A stretch of 64,000 nt of DNA from Bathelium albidoporum (GCA_021031095.1 JAGFVP010000031.1:1-64000), one strand, 5' to 3'; counted from the first letter of the stretch, positions 1 to 11,022 are shown. Program-made: numbers and translations. Notes: generated by a model from the sequence alone, not told the origin.

Positions 1-356
1 AAAGATATAAATAAGAGATATCTGATTAGGTTAACTTTTTCTTAACCTATTATGAGAGAAAGTTAAAAATTTACTCTCAGTTCCCTTATTAAAATAACAG
101 TAAGGTTATAAGGAGATAATCAGGCTGTACTTACTTTAATTAAAGATACACACATCTATAAAAAATCTAAGTATATTAATATGGCTTACCACTTTATTTA
201 AATATTATGAAGGATAAGAAAGATTACTGTTAACTTTATTTTTAGTTCCAAAATAATCACAGATGGACTGACTAAACCTTTAATTAGTAAAAGGTTTTAG
301 AAGTTTATTTAATAATTTAGGTTAACGGAATATTAACCTCCTGATTTAAGAGGAAG
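1..356 (+). pseudogene. 3' end of a RIP-degraded Ty1/Copia retrotransposon (reverse transcriptase/RNase H tail)
   Basis: Reading the plus strand from about 160 gives the closing motifs of a Copia polyprotein: a K-S-K-Y-I-N-x-A-Y-H-F-I stretch at 166-198 (the usual RSKHIDIxYHFIRE block) and T-D-G-L-T-K-P-L at 259-282 (the usual ADGLTKPL block). In-frame stops lie between and after them, so the copy is dead. The element runs off the left edge of the window, and only its last part is visible. A purine-rich tract (about 347-356) sits directly before an LTR, as expected for a polypurine tract. The family call rests on these motifs; the element name is unknown. Confidence 0.75.
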
Positions 357-514
357 TGTTAAAAATATACAGTTCAGTAAGATAACATAAGTTAGGTGGT
401 TATCTATAACAGGATTAGTATGTGAAACACTGCGGAAATAAACTCATCCCTTTCTCCCAATATAAAACTAGACTGTATCTATTAACACACTAGCTAGCAC
501 ATCAGTAAGTAACA
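357..514 (+). repeat. 3' LTR of the Copia element
   Basis: The 158-bp segment starts TGTTA and ends TAACA, a 5-bp inverted repeat with TG...CA termini. It follows the purine tract and the RNase H end of the Copia remnant immediately. The position and termini identify it as the 3' LTR. The partner 5' LTR is outside the window. Confidence 0.7.
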
Positions 515-2357
515 CAGTTGGCAGTTCCTTTTACAGCAGTGCATCGCACACAATTCCAGGTGACTCTACTTCCCCTTCTGCGTCCTCCGACGATCCCACA
601 GTGCTCGTAACTTGTTTTAACAGTTATCAGTATATTTAATATTAGATTTTTTAAAACGCCAGCCCGTATTAATATTATATCTTTTTATGTTAAAATGTTA
701 CTAATTTTTATCAGAAATACTTAATTTATTAATAATCCTAAATATTATAACAGTTTATTCTACCGGATCCTATAAAAGCTCCGCGTAAATAATCTTATTA
801 TTAATATTTGTGACTAAAAACCGTGACTAAATATTTCCTTAATTTTACTTAATAATATTAAATATAAAACAGCACAGTGATTTTATAAACACGGTTAAAA
901 ACCAGAAATCATTTACAGGTTTTACCGTATTATAGGTTATAAAATAAGTAATTATTATATATTTAAAACCGTAAGAGAGTAATTTATTAAATACTGTATA
1001 TATCACATATTAAAATATTACGTGAAGATTTACCTAAATAAAAAAATAAACCCGTGCCGTGTATATAATAAGGACGGTTATATTTAAAAAAACTGTCTTA
1101 ATAACCCAGACCTAATTTCTTTTTTTATATAAACATCTTTTATTATCACACTTTACTCATAATTCACGGATGAACTCACACTACCGCTAAAATTATTATT
1201 ATCTGTTTATATTATCACACCGCTGTTAACACTAAAAAATATAACTAAAAAACTTTTAAACCTCACAGCTTAGGTCCGCGCTATAAACTAAATAACAAAA
1301 AAGAATCTTATTATTATAAAACTTATTATGGAATCTTTATATAACATAAAACATGTTATTAAGGCACTATAGAAGGGAATAATTAATACGGATAACATTA
1401 TTTTACTTATAGATTAACTTAAGTACGAGCTTAAGTTGTATCAGATTACACCAGATATACTTCACACCGTGATTGTTTTATTTAATAATAAATAAAAATA
1501 ACAGCTAAATAACACTAATAACACTAAAAATTTAGTTTAAGAGGCTGAAAGTGAAAATAAGAATCCTAATACAGTTTAGGACTTTAAAAATATTAATAAA
1601 CCCGCTTAAATTATAAATATTTAACCCACGGAAATAAATCTTATTAAATTAAAAAATGACGTCACTTATACAGTTATAACTCACATAATAAAGACTATAA
1701 GTGATAAATAACAGGAGGGATATAACTCTAATATTACTTATATTAAAAAAACAGTGCTATTATAAGATAAACTAAAAAACACTCCTTTAATACTATATTA
1801 TGGGCTGATTATCTCAGTTAATAAGTTTATTATATAATATAAAACAGAACACCCTAAAATAGTTATTAAAACCGGTGATAAACTAGTTTCACTCTTAATT
1901 CTGATTTAAGATATCACTTCTGTCACTCTTAAAATTAATAAGAAAACCCTAGGGAATAAAACCAAAAAACTGACTACAGTTTTAGTTAAAAAACCTGTCA
2001 CGGAACTTTTAACAGTTATACTAAACTACTTTTAAAAATTAACTCCGGAGTAAAAGGTTAAGTAGTGTAAAGATTAAGACGCGGTACGTAAAAACTTTAA
2101 TAACCTAAAGTAATAAGATATTAAACATAAAGACCCTGATAAAAAGGAATAATAAGGGAAACAGATAACTGCTGTATAAGCTAAAAAAAAATACTAAATA
2201 GAATAATACGGGCACGAATAACAGAGGATTAAGGGAAATAAATTATAACAAAAGTTTACTTCCTGAGGTTACATTCATTTCACTAATAGCTTAATAAGCA
2301 TTTTTCATGTATTATATAATCCAAGCTGTGGACAGCTTGCTTTTTAAGGAGGGCAAT
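515..2357. repeat. AT-rich, RIP-eroded repetitive sequence, probably the body of a second retroelement
   Basis: This stretch is strongly AT-rich compared with the rest of the window and has no long open frame. TAA and TTA are very abundant while CAA and TTG are almost absent; CAC, CAG, CAT and their complements persist. That pattern suggests C-to-T mutation in a specific context, as in repeat-induced point mutation. Short decayed coding-like stretches occur around 1600-1760 but cannot be assigned to a domain. A less eroded GC-normal patch at about 515-620 may mark an insertion boundary or leader sequence. Confidence 0.6.
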
Positions 2358-2631
2358 TGTTACGGTAAAAGCGCACGTGGGCCTTATCTGGCACGTGACA
2401 GCCCACTATTTACGCCGCTCTTCCTCCACACCTTCACCTTCTCTTAGATAGTTCAGTTACAGATTCACTTTGCACTTCACCACTTGTGTCCTCAGTCCTC
2501 AGGCTTCCTAATAATAATGGCTTTCTTCACCAGCGCAAAGCGGCATGAGATCTTGGGAGCAGCTGCCGCGTACTGTGCCGTTTTGGCAGTATTCTTTGGC
2601 AATGTTCAGGTTGTTAGCATCCCCAATAACA
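2358..2631 (+). repeat. Candidate LTR (TGTTA...TAACA)
   Basis: A purine tract (about 2346-2353) is followed by TGTTACGG at 2358, and a matching TAACA ends at 2631. This gives a 274-bp LTR-like unit at the right border of the AT-rich block. Base composition returns to normal here. No second copy is visible, so the right boundary is a guess from the inverted terminal pentamers. Confidence 0.3.
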
Positions 2632-5503
2632 AGGCAACTCAACTCTTATTCTAAGAGGCTAAAGAACTTGATTAGCATTCTATTTTTCACTCTGATGGGC
2701 TTAAATTTACTGAAAAGGTGTATAATCATCTATCGCATTATAATGGACTTTATTTGATATGAGGTTGATAAAAGAAAACGAAGATGCGCTAGAATTTCTC
2801 TCAAGGTGTAGTGCTGTTCGTGGGTATTCCGGATCATCTAACGAAATTGAAGGGCCAGCGTGACCCAAGACAAGCTTAAGGCACTTTTTGATCATTTCTC
2901 AATCCGGAAGTAAGATAATTTACGAAATTAGCCAAGACACGTGGTTGAAACATCATCTCGGACTTGCCCCGAGATGTGCTGCCTACAGACACTGCCCAAA
3001 CCTCCAAGAGGCACTACACTAATTTAGGAACTGTGCGGGAATTAGTGTCGAACATAGCTCATTTATCCAGTTGAATCGCCGGATAAGTTGAGAATACTTG
3101 TTGGCCGCATATGAAAGTTCCTGTATGAGGTGACCGGACCGTCGTCCAGCGACTTCGTTCCTCGGATCCGTGAAAAAATCCAGGAGACGTCTTTGCAACA
3201 GTAATCATTTCCGTACTTATCACCTTCACATTCTACACAACCAAGCCACTCTGTTCTCGTCTCATGGACAGCTTTCATTTGCACCACACCACTCCATATC
3301 AATTTGCTTATATGCACAGCATTACTCGCGCCAACACCCCATCTTTAGGTCTTCTCCGGGCTGGAAGCAAAGAACCGGACTTCTGAGTCCTCGTCTTGTC
3401 ACAATTCCGAGAGGCTAGGTAGGACGGATCGGATGATAGATTCGATGAAGCGGGGGGAGGGTTATTGGTTCGTGAGTTGGCCTATTCGTCACGTTATCAC
3501 TTAGCGCAACGCCTGAATCGAGGGAGAAAGGAGTGTGTGGTAGACTGGGCGGCACATTGAGAGATATTTGGACATACCGCTCTTCTCAAAAGTGATGGCA
3601 GTGCCTTGCTCCAGAGGCTACTCGAGGACACTGACGAAGACTGCACGGGATGTGGCGACGATGAAATCGATGTTGGAATCTCGTCGGTGACGAGTTTTCC
3701 CGTCGTGGGAAAGTAAATTGTTTATTGACGGTGGGGATAGGGTGGGTTGGGTGCGAGGGTCTGGTGGGATTGTTAGTGCTGTGATTTAGGGTAGATAAGG
3801 TACCGAATACATAACCGTGCCCCTAATTAGCGGGATCTACCCCTGGGTGGATCCCACTAGGGGCACGGTTTAGTTCTAGGAGAAGGGACCGCGTCCGCTT
3901 CCGATGTGACGATCTTCAGCCCAGCCAGAGACTCCGCCTCCGCAAATAGAAACGTCGCGCACGTGCTGCAAGGATAGGTCACGACCTGAGAAATCAGGTA
4001 TCAGACGACAAATAGTAGCATTGCGGCAGTGGAGGGGGGTTCTTTTTGCTTATCATTTTGAGGTCCTAGTCTTTCGTGTCTTCATTGCAACTTTCCAATG
4101 AGAAAGGGCACTTCACTGAGCGAGAGAGGCCTCAAGAGAGATGGCAATACGCCTTCGCGGAAATACCCTTTTGAGTCTACTGCACCGGCGCGCTAGCTGT
4201 GATGAGGAACTGAACGTGCCGAATGATGTACCTGTTGATACTACAGGGGGTTTATATGTTTTGACAAGATCTTCCGGTTGTTCTCAATCCTCTCGGGTAG
4301 GCTTCGCCGAGTTATATATCCGACAAAACTAATATGTATGAAGACTGCAAACATGATTCAGCACAAGTTGATCTACAGCGGAGACTCGGCTCAGCTTTCC
4401 TCGTTGCCAAAAGATAATATCTGGACACTTCTTCCTTGTATGAAGCCCTACTGTCATCTTCTGGTTGACCGCCTTCACTACTCCTCGCACACGATGGTGC
4501 CGTATGTGCCATTAATTCAAATGGGTCATGTGTCTATCGGGGGGTGCTACGAAAGGACTCTACTATTCATCCATGTGGCGACGTTGTGACAGTCCCGGGC
4601 CAAGTTGAGCTAACGGGAAGAGCTGCTGACTCGTGGTGGATAACCTAAGATCATTCTCAAGTACTCTTGAAAACACTTTAGGTTAGAGATAAAGTATGCC
4701 TTTCGCGAATATCTCTGTGCTTATCAAGGAAATAACTTGAAGTATTGATGTGGTATCATATGAAAAGAAGCAAACGAAGATGAATCGTGTAGGTCCAACG
4801 AGGTGGGAGAAGCAGACTGTATGCACATATTAGGCTGCTTCCTAATAAACCCTATGCTGCTTCCCCTGCGAGCGAGTGACTTGGTTCGAAGCAGGGACAC
4901 TCCGAACAATAACAGCTACGATTCCATATCAAGCATCGGTTGAGATAATAAAACCAAGTAAGCGCTGTCCGTCCGGAGCATAAGAATTTGCATATGGTCT
5001 GCACTTGCCATTGCTAATTTTATAGAGCAGTCAGGCACGGTGTTCTGCCGGAGGAGAGGATGCATGCAACTAAACAACCAACCCAAAATCCAAAGACAAT
5101 GGGCTAGTTTATAGACTATTTGAGATTGAAAATAAGGAAATATGGATCATTGAAGTAAGATCAGTCCAACAGTGGATGCTCACGAATTGCTTGTTGGAGC
5201 CCTCAGTGGTGATGATCAATGCTTGGACTTATCTCAGAACAGCAGGCAGAGAGTTGTACATGTCCACGTAGTTACCATCTTCCCCTATCTCTTCTCCTCT
5301 TCTGTCATACTCTTCGACATCCACTCAAGCTCCTTATAGTTCGTAATAAGAATCGATAAAGACTTACCTACGAGAAAGTGATTTTGGTCTTATTGCTCCT
5401 CTTTTGAGAAACAAATTGAGATAAACAACATCATCCTCCTGTGTGATCTCCCTATCATCTGCCCTTCAAGTCAGTTGCTGTTAGGAAGAATTGAAGCTTG
5501 TAG
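2632..5503. other. Gene-poor spacer
   Basis: Only short unrelated open frames are present and none shows a recognisable motif. The one structured item is the foldback at 3812-3872, listed separately. I see no RNA gene or convincing exon. Confidence 0.5.
3812..3872. repeat. TA-flanked foldback (MITE-like inverted repeat)
   Basis: Arms beginning ACCGTGCCCCT and ending AGGGGCACGGT form an imperfect hairpin of about 56 bp. The inner parts of the arms (GGGATC...GATCCC) also pair, with a small gap. TA lies outside each end, the target preference of Tc1/mariner elements. It encodes nothing and could be a tiny MITE or a solo terminal inverted repeat pair left after internal deletion. Confidence 0.5.
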
Positions 5504-8028
5504 TCACCCACAATGATATTTCTCAGCAAAGTTCAGATTCTCGAATTTCGAGATCAAATCAGCGTCATTATGAAATACGTCTTTGTGAGACACACTGTTC
5601 CACTCCTTATCGAATGGAGAGAATTTCCCGCGATAAGTTCGAGCGTAGTGCCGAGTGAGAGCGTCGTACATATCCCTTCCGTTCTGATAGCGTTGCATAG
5701 TATCTAAAATCAGTACCTTGTCAGTAAGCGACAACGAGAGACTCAAAAGAAGATGAAGTAAGCATACCTTTACCCAACCGCTTGTATCGTGCCATAATAT
5801 GCCGGTAAAATAGAGAAAGCCTTCGGATACAGAGACCCAGGATAACAGGATTCTTTGCGTCTCGGTTGGTGGACACCAATCTGTCAAGTGCTCCTAGAAC
5901 CTGTGGCTCATATTTCTCAATGCCTTTGATTGCCTGAAGGAATATCTGCTTGCGTGCTCTGCTGGATATCCTAGCGACAAATCTCCACTTGCTAATATCG
6001 AGCTCCTTGTCGCCTTTGATCTTTTGAAGCTTGTCGTAATCAATGGGGCGACGGTTGTCGAGATATCTGCCCAAGATACTGATTACCAAGACCCCTTTGA
6101 TAAGATCGCACTGTTTCATTAGCGTATAGGCGCCTCGGATCAAGAGAAGTACTTACATAAGGCAATTCCGGTTCATGGTTGATGTAAGCAGAGAAAAGCG
6201 CATCAATGTTACTAGCTACGTCATTTGGAAATTGCTCTGCCCTGTCCTGAATACCATACGCTCCCCAATTGAACAGTTTCTCTGGGGTAGGAAGGGATTC
6301 TGGGGTGATTTTATACTGCTGCAATAACCTATGGATCTGGCACAGCGTGTTCTTCGGTTTTTCATTTGAGGACTCGCCATTTATGTCCATATATTTGAAT
6401 TTCATTGCGAGCAAACTTCGAAGCCCTTCTTCGCTTGGAAGATCTAGGGAAGGAACACCCGGAAGCAGCAAATCGTCTAAGTCGAAAAATTCCTGGACCT
6501 CTAGGCTTAATGGCTCGCAATGAGGGAGGTAAGGTTTACCTCCAATGATTTCAGGTGGGTAGGCCAGTTTGACGGTTTGAGTTTTGCTTCCGCAACCCTT
6601 ACAAGTGATTGCCGGGAAGCTGAAGCGCTCCGCCAGTTCGAAAAAATCTATGATTCGTCTTAGAGATGAGAACTATCATGAAGAATCAGACCGACCTTTA
6701 ATATTGGTGCGAGCTTGGATGACCTTCTCATCGTCCCGGAAGCAAATACGTTGAGCACCTGCCAAGTCACCACCCGCAAGGTTTACACACCTCCAACATG
6801 GATTAATGTGTTTGCACTTTTCAAGGTTACTATCATGTCAAGACGATATAAAGCAAAGACTCACTTCGAATTTCTGCAGCCTGCATGCGATGCACGCGGG
6901 ATTCCGAGTTCTTTTTGGCCTTTTCGATTTTGTAACACGCGAATTCGTTGGTATCTGGTTAGGCCCATGTACAACGGTGCGAAGATAGGAAAGGTCTGGC
7001 ATTGAGACGGAAGACGGGATATCCCTAGCTAGAGATTGCTGCAGTTGTGGAGTGATATCCTGGGAAGCTTCGTCTCTCTTGTTGTTTGATTGACCGAGAC
7101 GATCAACAGGAGCATTGTCATCGAGCGGTGAAGAAAGATTTTGCGATGGTAACGAATCAATACCCGTACGGTTGAAGCCGGCTGGGTTGTTTTCAATCCC
7201 CGTATAAGCGTCCATAGCACTAGGGGAGAAGATCGCGGATTGGTAGTCGGTGAGTGGTAGCTGATCCAGGAGTTCGAAATCGCTCATTGGTTGGGAAGGA
7301 ATGTCAGTAGAGTTGTTGAGTGACATCATATCAGTGGGAAAAGAACCAAGTAGGCTTGGAGACAGATGCTGGTACTGATGGTTTTGGATCGTGGAAGGGA
7401 TAGCTATTTGTTGAAATGCTGTAGGATACTGAGGATGATACTGAGGAGCGACTCGCTGGTGGTCCACCAGGGGACATGAGCCTGAATTTAGGCTGGCCAA
7501 ATCTTCTGAGAGGTAATAACCATCTCTTCGAGTGTTTCCAAAGCTGTTGTATTGGGGCGAGATGACTGGGCCAAGGCCGAACTCTGTATTCTCGAGATTC
7601 TGGAAACCGGTACCAGGAAGGGAACCACTCGGTGAGATGACAGGTGGGAAAGTGAAGTCCGCATCATCAGACGCCCAGTGGTTGGCGTACGCAAACTCAC
7701 TTGTCGGGACGGCGAGGGCGGCTTCTTGTTCTTCGTTCCTTCCGATTCCTGCTGCATTCGAAATGGCGCTGGAAGGGTCGATAATCGAGGTGTCCTGCAA
7801 TGAGGTAGAAAAATCAAAGTCGAAGAGGTTGGGGTAAGATGTTGATAACTCCTCACTTCTTGAAGCTTGGTATTCGTTGTTCGCATTCTCCTTCGGGGCT
7901 TTCTCTTCATGGTAAGGCGGTGGAGCGAGTGAGACTTGCGGTTCATCTGGGTCATGCCACTCGAGGTGATCAGGCCAATCGCTCTCGGCAATGCCAGGAC
8001 AACTGGGTAAATCGTCCATAGAAGCCAT
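5504..8028 (-). CDS. Zn2Cys6 fungal transcription factor with an internal zinc cluster
   Basis: Predicted nuclear DNA-binding regulator of 772 residues from five exons: 8028-6865, 6816-6696, 6647-6157, 6110-5768 and 5703-5504. All introns are GT-AG and keep frame. Residues 1 to about 370 are low-complexity, rich in Ser, Pro, Gln and Asn with acidic patches. A basic run (KSKRPKRTRNPA) then leads into the cluster C-x2-C-x6-C-x5-C-x2-C-x14-C, which is split by intron 1 just before the third cysteine. The spacer before the sixth cysteine is long for this class. A second C-x2-C pair (TCKGC) follows in exon 3. The C-terminal half has no fungal-TF middle-homology motif that I recognise. The start is the ATG at 8028; an ATG three codons later is equally possible. 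Target genes cannot be inferred. Confidence 0.8.
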
Positions 8029-9118
8029 GAAGAGATATAATCGACAAGGATGCAACTTGAGCGTGCAAGGTGAAGAAATTACGAGTGATAGAAGGACAGC
8101 TGTATCGTACTGATACTTATAGGCAGTCAGAAAACTTGGTCAGAGTAAGGCCTTATTCCAGCTTTTGTCTCAGAGGTCCGGCATGTCACGTTCTCCAGGT
8201 CCGGCAAGTTGCACGTGACATTGCCGGACTCGGGCCCCTACTTGTGTAGCGACACTAATCCGAACCAGGTCAAATCCCGCCCAGCGTAAGTACAAAGCTG
8301 AAGTCTTGCCGGGAATATCTGAAGTCTTGCCGGGAGCTCACATGCATACCTGAAGTCTTGCCGGACTCACATACACCAATAAAAGCTTTGCTGGATGTTG
8401 GATACAGCAAGTCCGTGTTGTGATCTCGACATGCGGTTTCTGTTGAACATTGGCAGTAGCACTGGTGTGATGGGGGTTTCCATATCCGGCTAGCCTGTGT
8501 CATACATACCTTGTTGGAGATGCCTGGCAGCCATTGAGTCGATCAACCAGCCATACGCACTTGATGGCTACCGCAGTGCGAATTTCCGCAAATTAAGATA
8601 TATTGTTGCATGTCCGACCAATAGTATTAGGTACATTATTAGACCAATGGCACAGAAACATTGCATGCTCGTCCTTATGCGTTCATGTCTGGCTGTACCC
8701 TATTCACCCACTAAGGTAAATAGACTTCTCGTTTGCGTCAATCTAGAGCTTCATTCGATGAAATTATTGTCAAAATATCAAACTTAGAATTTGAGCATAC
8801 TAATGAAAGTCTATGTTGGCGCGGTTTATGTGGATGATAAGTTTTAGAAATTAGATGAAAACGTCACGGCTTCTTCTCATTGTTCTCCAAGTTTTCTCAA
8901 CGCGTTGCACTCTGAGGCTTAATTTTGACAAGTACCAGATCCTTCCATAGCAGGACATCAATCATGTTCGACCAAGGTTTTACCTTGTGGCCACCATAAA
9001 AGCTAGCGAAGCAATGTGCACATCCACAGTTGGGGCGGCGGCCGGGGAAGTCTGTAAAAAGGACTTAAGTTGATGCTAGTATCGATGATGAAGTGGGGTG
9101 AGAACTTACTCTACTGAT
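8029..9118. other. Spacer with CCGG-centred short repeats
   Basis: Holds several dispersed TCCGGCA / TGCCGGA motifs at about 8175-8232 and three copies of a 15-mer (CTGAAGTCTTGCCGG) at 8298-8312, 8319-8333 and 8350-8364. From 8370 to 9118 I see no gene, RNA or ordered repeat. Confidence 0.5.
8298..8364 (+). repeat. Three-copy 15-bp direct repeat (CTGAAGTCTTGCCGG)
   Basis: Three exact copies start at 8298, 8319 and 8350, so they are spaced by 21 and 31 bp. They share the CCGG core with the 19-bp minisatellite at 10202-10296 on the other side of the next gene. Confidence 0.8.
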
Positions 9119-9640
9119 CTATCCGACGCTACCTTGTGGAGCAGGCTCATGGTCTTCCAGGATATCTTGCCTCGGCCCTCCACTTTGGTTACTCCCCAAG
9201 CTCTGCTGGAGCATCCGTTCAATCTTCGCCGCAATGGCCACACGAAGCGCCGTCAACCCGAGTACAGGGTTCTGAAGTTCACCCCACACAATACGATTCA
9301 ACTCATAAACGAACATGTTCAAAGGATCTCCACAAGCTATGCGGGACGGCTGCGGCGCATCCACATACTCGGGACTATGCATCAGGAATGCTGGCGTGCT
9401 GTCGTAGCGAGCAGTGCGTTCGTAGTCCAAATGCGTACAGAAACGGAGCGCTGTCGCCGGGAAGCCGGCGTGTGGGATCCAGAAGTGCAGACGGACTTCT
9501 CTCGGAGCCGTTGCGAAGGAGAAGAAGGCGAGTTGGTCGGAAGCGAGGGCTGGAAGGGAGATAGAGACGTGATGGTGGATGAGATTAACATGATCATGTC
9601 CTGGGTTGCGAATTGGAGCTTGAGGGTGTATGTAAGGCAT
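9119..9640 (-). CDS. Hypothetical protein, 173 residues
   Basis: An open frame with an ATG at 9640 (MPYIHPQAPIRN...) and a TAG stop at 9119. The composition looks like protein, with stretches such as REVRLHFWIPHAGFPATALRF, a proline/glycine turn and a helical C-terminal part (LTALRVAIAAKIERMLQQ). No family was recognised, and there is no signal peptide or membrane segment. An overlapping plus-strand frame of similar length begins at a non-ATG codon and looks less natural, so the minus strand is preferred. It is flanked on both sides by CCGGCA repeats. An upstream exon cannot be excluded. Confidence 0.45.
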   Translation of the reverse strand: MPYIHPQAPIRNPGHDHVNLIHHHVSISLPALASDQLAFFSFATAPREVRLHFWIPHAGFPATALRFCTHLDYERTARYDSTPAFLMHSPEYVDAPQPSRIACGDPLNMFVYELNRIVWGELQNPVLGLTALRVAIAAKIERMLQQSLGSNQSGGPRQDILEDHEPAPQGSVG

Positions 9641-9939
9641 CGTGACTGGATGGGGATTAGCATTTATGAAGATGAAATTATGGAAGAGAGTTTGACAGGG
9701 AATATAAACGTGCGTCCACGAGTACAAAATAGACTGTTGCTTGGATGCTTGTTGTGTTTTTTCTTAGTGAGCCTCTGGGTGCAAAGCTTTAGGATGGCAA
9801 GAAACTTCTGAGTCTAGCATATGACGACTTGTACTGAGGAAAGGAGTTTTCTGGGCACAACTCGATTTGAAGGAGAGCTGACTTGGTGATCTTCCTTCTC
9901 TTTATAACTTTCTAAATTTCGAAAATCAGAGTTAGGACG

Positions 9940-9963
9940 CTTCGTGACAACTGTGTCACGAAG
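9940..9963. repeat. Perfect hairpin, 10-bp arms and 4-base loop
   Basis: CTTCGTGACA and TGTCACGAAG flank ACTG. It is followed immediately by TGCCGGAC, the motif shared with the local minisatellites. It could be a dimeric protein-binding site or a short foldback; the sequence alone does not decide. Confidence 0.6.
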
Positions 9964-10201
9964 TTGCCGGACGCCAGATAGAAGTCCGGCATGTAGTTTC
10001 AAGCTCAAAAGAAACGGATCACGACGGCAGAGTGCTGTTGTCCATAGCTCCGTGTCCAAGATTCGACGTCTTGCATGCCATCTGAGGGATGATGTAAACG
10101 CAACGTGACGCAAAGGTATCCGTATTGAAGCTTGCCGGATACCTCAGAGCAGGAGGCTGAGGGACCATCGGTGACTTCGCCGGACTCATCCGGGATGGGT
10201 C

Positions 10202-10296
10202 GACACGTCCGGCATGGGTAGACACGTCCGGCAAGTGTAGATACGTCCGGCATGAGTAGACACATCCGGCATGTGTAGATATGTCCGGCATGTTGC
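10202..10296 (+). repeat. 19-bp minisatellite, five copies
   Basis: Five head-to-tail copies of a 19-mer with consensus GACACGTCCGGCATGTGTA, differing at a few positions. The invariant core is TCCGGCA. The last copy is incomplete at its 3' end. Confidence 0.85.
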
Positions 10297-10598
10297 AATT
10301 TGCGTCGAGATTTTGGAATTTAACCTCATCATCCTGACGCGACTGCAAAAAACGGCATTCTCAATGATGCTTACCGAATCTCCATGTCAGTATTGGCCTG
10401 GCTGACCTTGCGTCAGGGAGGTAGGCACAGCCACTGGGTTGCAGCAACTGAATCCCAGCCAAAGCCTCAGCATACAGGACGTGCAGATATGATATCAGGT
10501 ACAGAAGTAGAGTTGCCACTATTGCTCGCTTATACCTGGTCCTGGTCGTGATCGATAAAAACTTCCTCAGAAATATTTGCACGATAATGTTAAGGCCA

Positions 10599-10994
10599 TC
10601 ACCCTCGTACATTCACCACCTGGTAATCTTCGCTTCTTTGGCTTTGCGTAATAGAAAAGGCATCGTCGTTGAAGGTGACTAGGTTATTCTTATGCTCACG
10701 CAACAGTCTGACAGTATCTCCGTTGACACAGAAAAGGTCGAATTCCACAAGCATGTCAATTTTCCAGCCTAACGTCCGGGCAATTTTCTTCGTTGGCTTT
10801 GGCCGCAGCTTCAACCCCTTCCTGCGTATTACCATGTGCAGATTCTCACTGTCAGGATACCTCTGGATGGAGACCTTTCGCAGCTTTCGAGGGATGGACT
10901 ATGGAATATACGTCAGCAGGGTGTCTTCTTCATTGATAAATACAGCTACTGCCGAGAAACACCAGTCTCTCCCACGGACAAAGAAGCAAATCTT
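10599..10994 (-). pseudogene. Fragment of an unrecognised protein gene with one in-frame stop
   Basis: The minus strand from 10994 to the stop at 10599 reads as 131 residues of protein-like sequence (for example RTLGWKIDMLVEFDLFC and LREHKNNLVTFNDDAFSITQ), interrupted only by a TAG at 10899-10901. The reading on both sides of the stop is coherent and in one frame, which suggests a recent nonsense change or a miscalled exon edge. Upstream coding sequence ends close to the LTR-like sequence that starts at 11023, so an insertion may have cut the gene. The family was not recognised. Confidence 0.4.
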
Positions 10995-11022
10995 CCGTTA
11001 CGAACTCCAATACGGCCAAGGC

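Larger units (their letters stand above)
9641..10598. other. Spacer with hairpin and 19-bp minisatellite
   Basis: Contains a perfect 10-bp-arm hairpin at 9940-9963 and the minisatellite at 10202-10296, both listed separately. Scattered CCGGAC/GTCCGG motifs lie between them. Open frames across the minisatellite are translations of the repeat and not genes. Confidence 0.5.

Noticed and set aside
8298..8364. CRISPR-like array of short repeats
   Set aside because: Only three 15-bp units with unequal short spacers in a eukaryotic genome; a simple direct repeat explains it.
9098..9811. Plus-strand 237-codon open frame
   Set aside because: It begins at GTG rather than ATG, has no motif, and overlaps a more protein-like minus-strand frame with an ATG.
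10005..10348. Two Cys-rich minus-strand frames
   Set aside because: They are translations of the 19-bp minisatellite.
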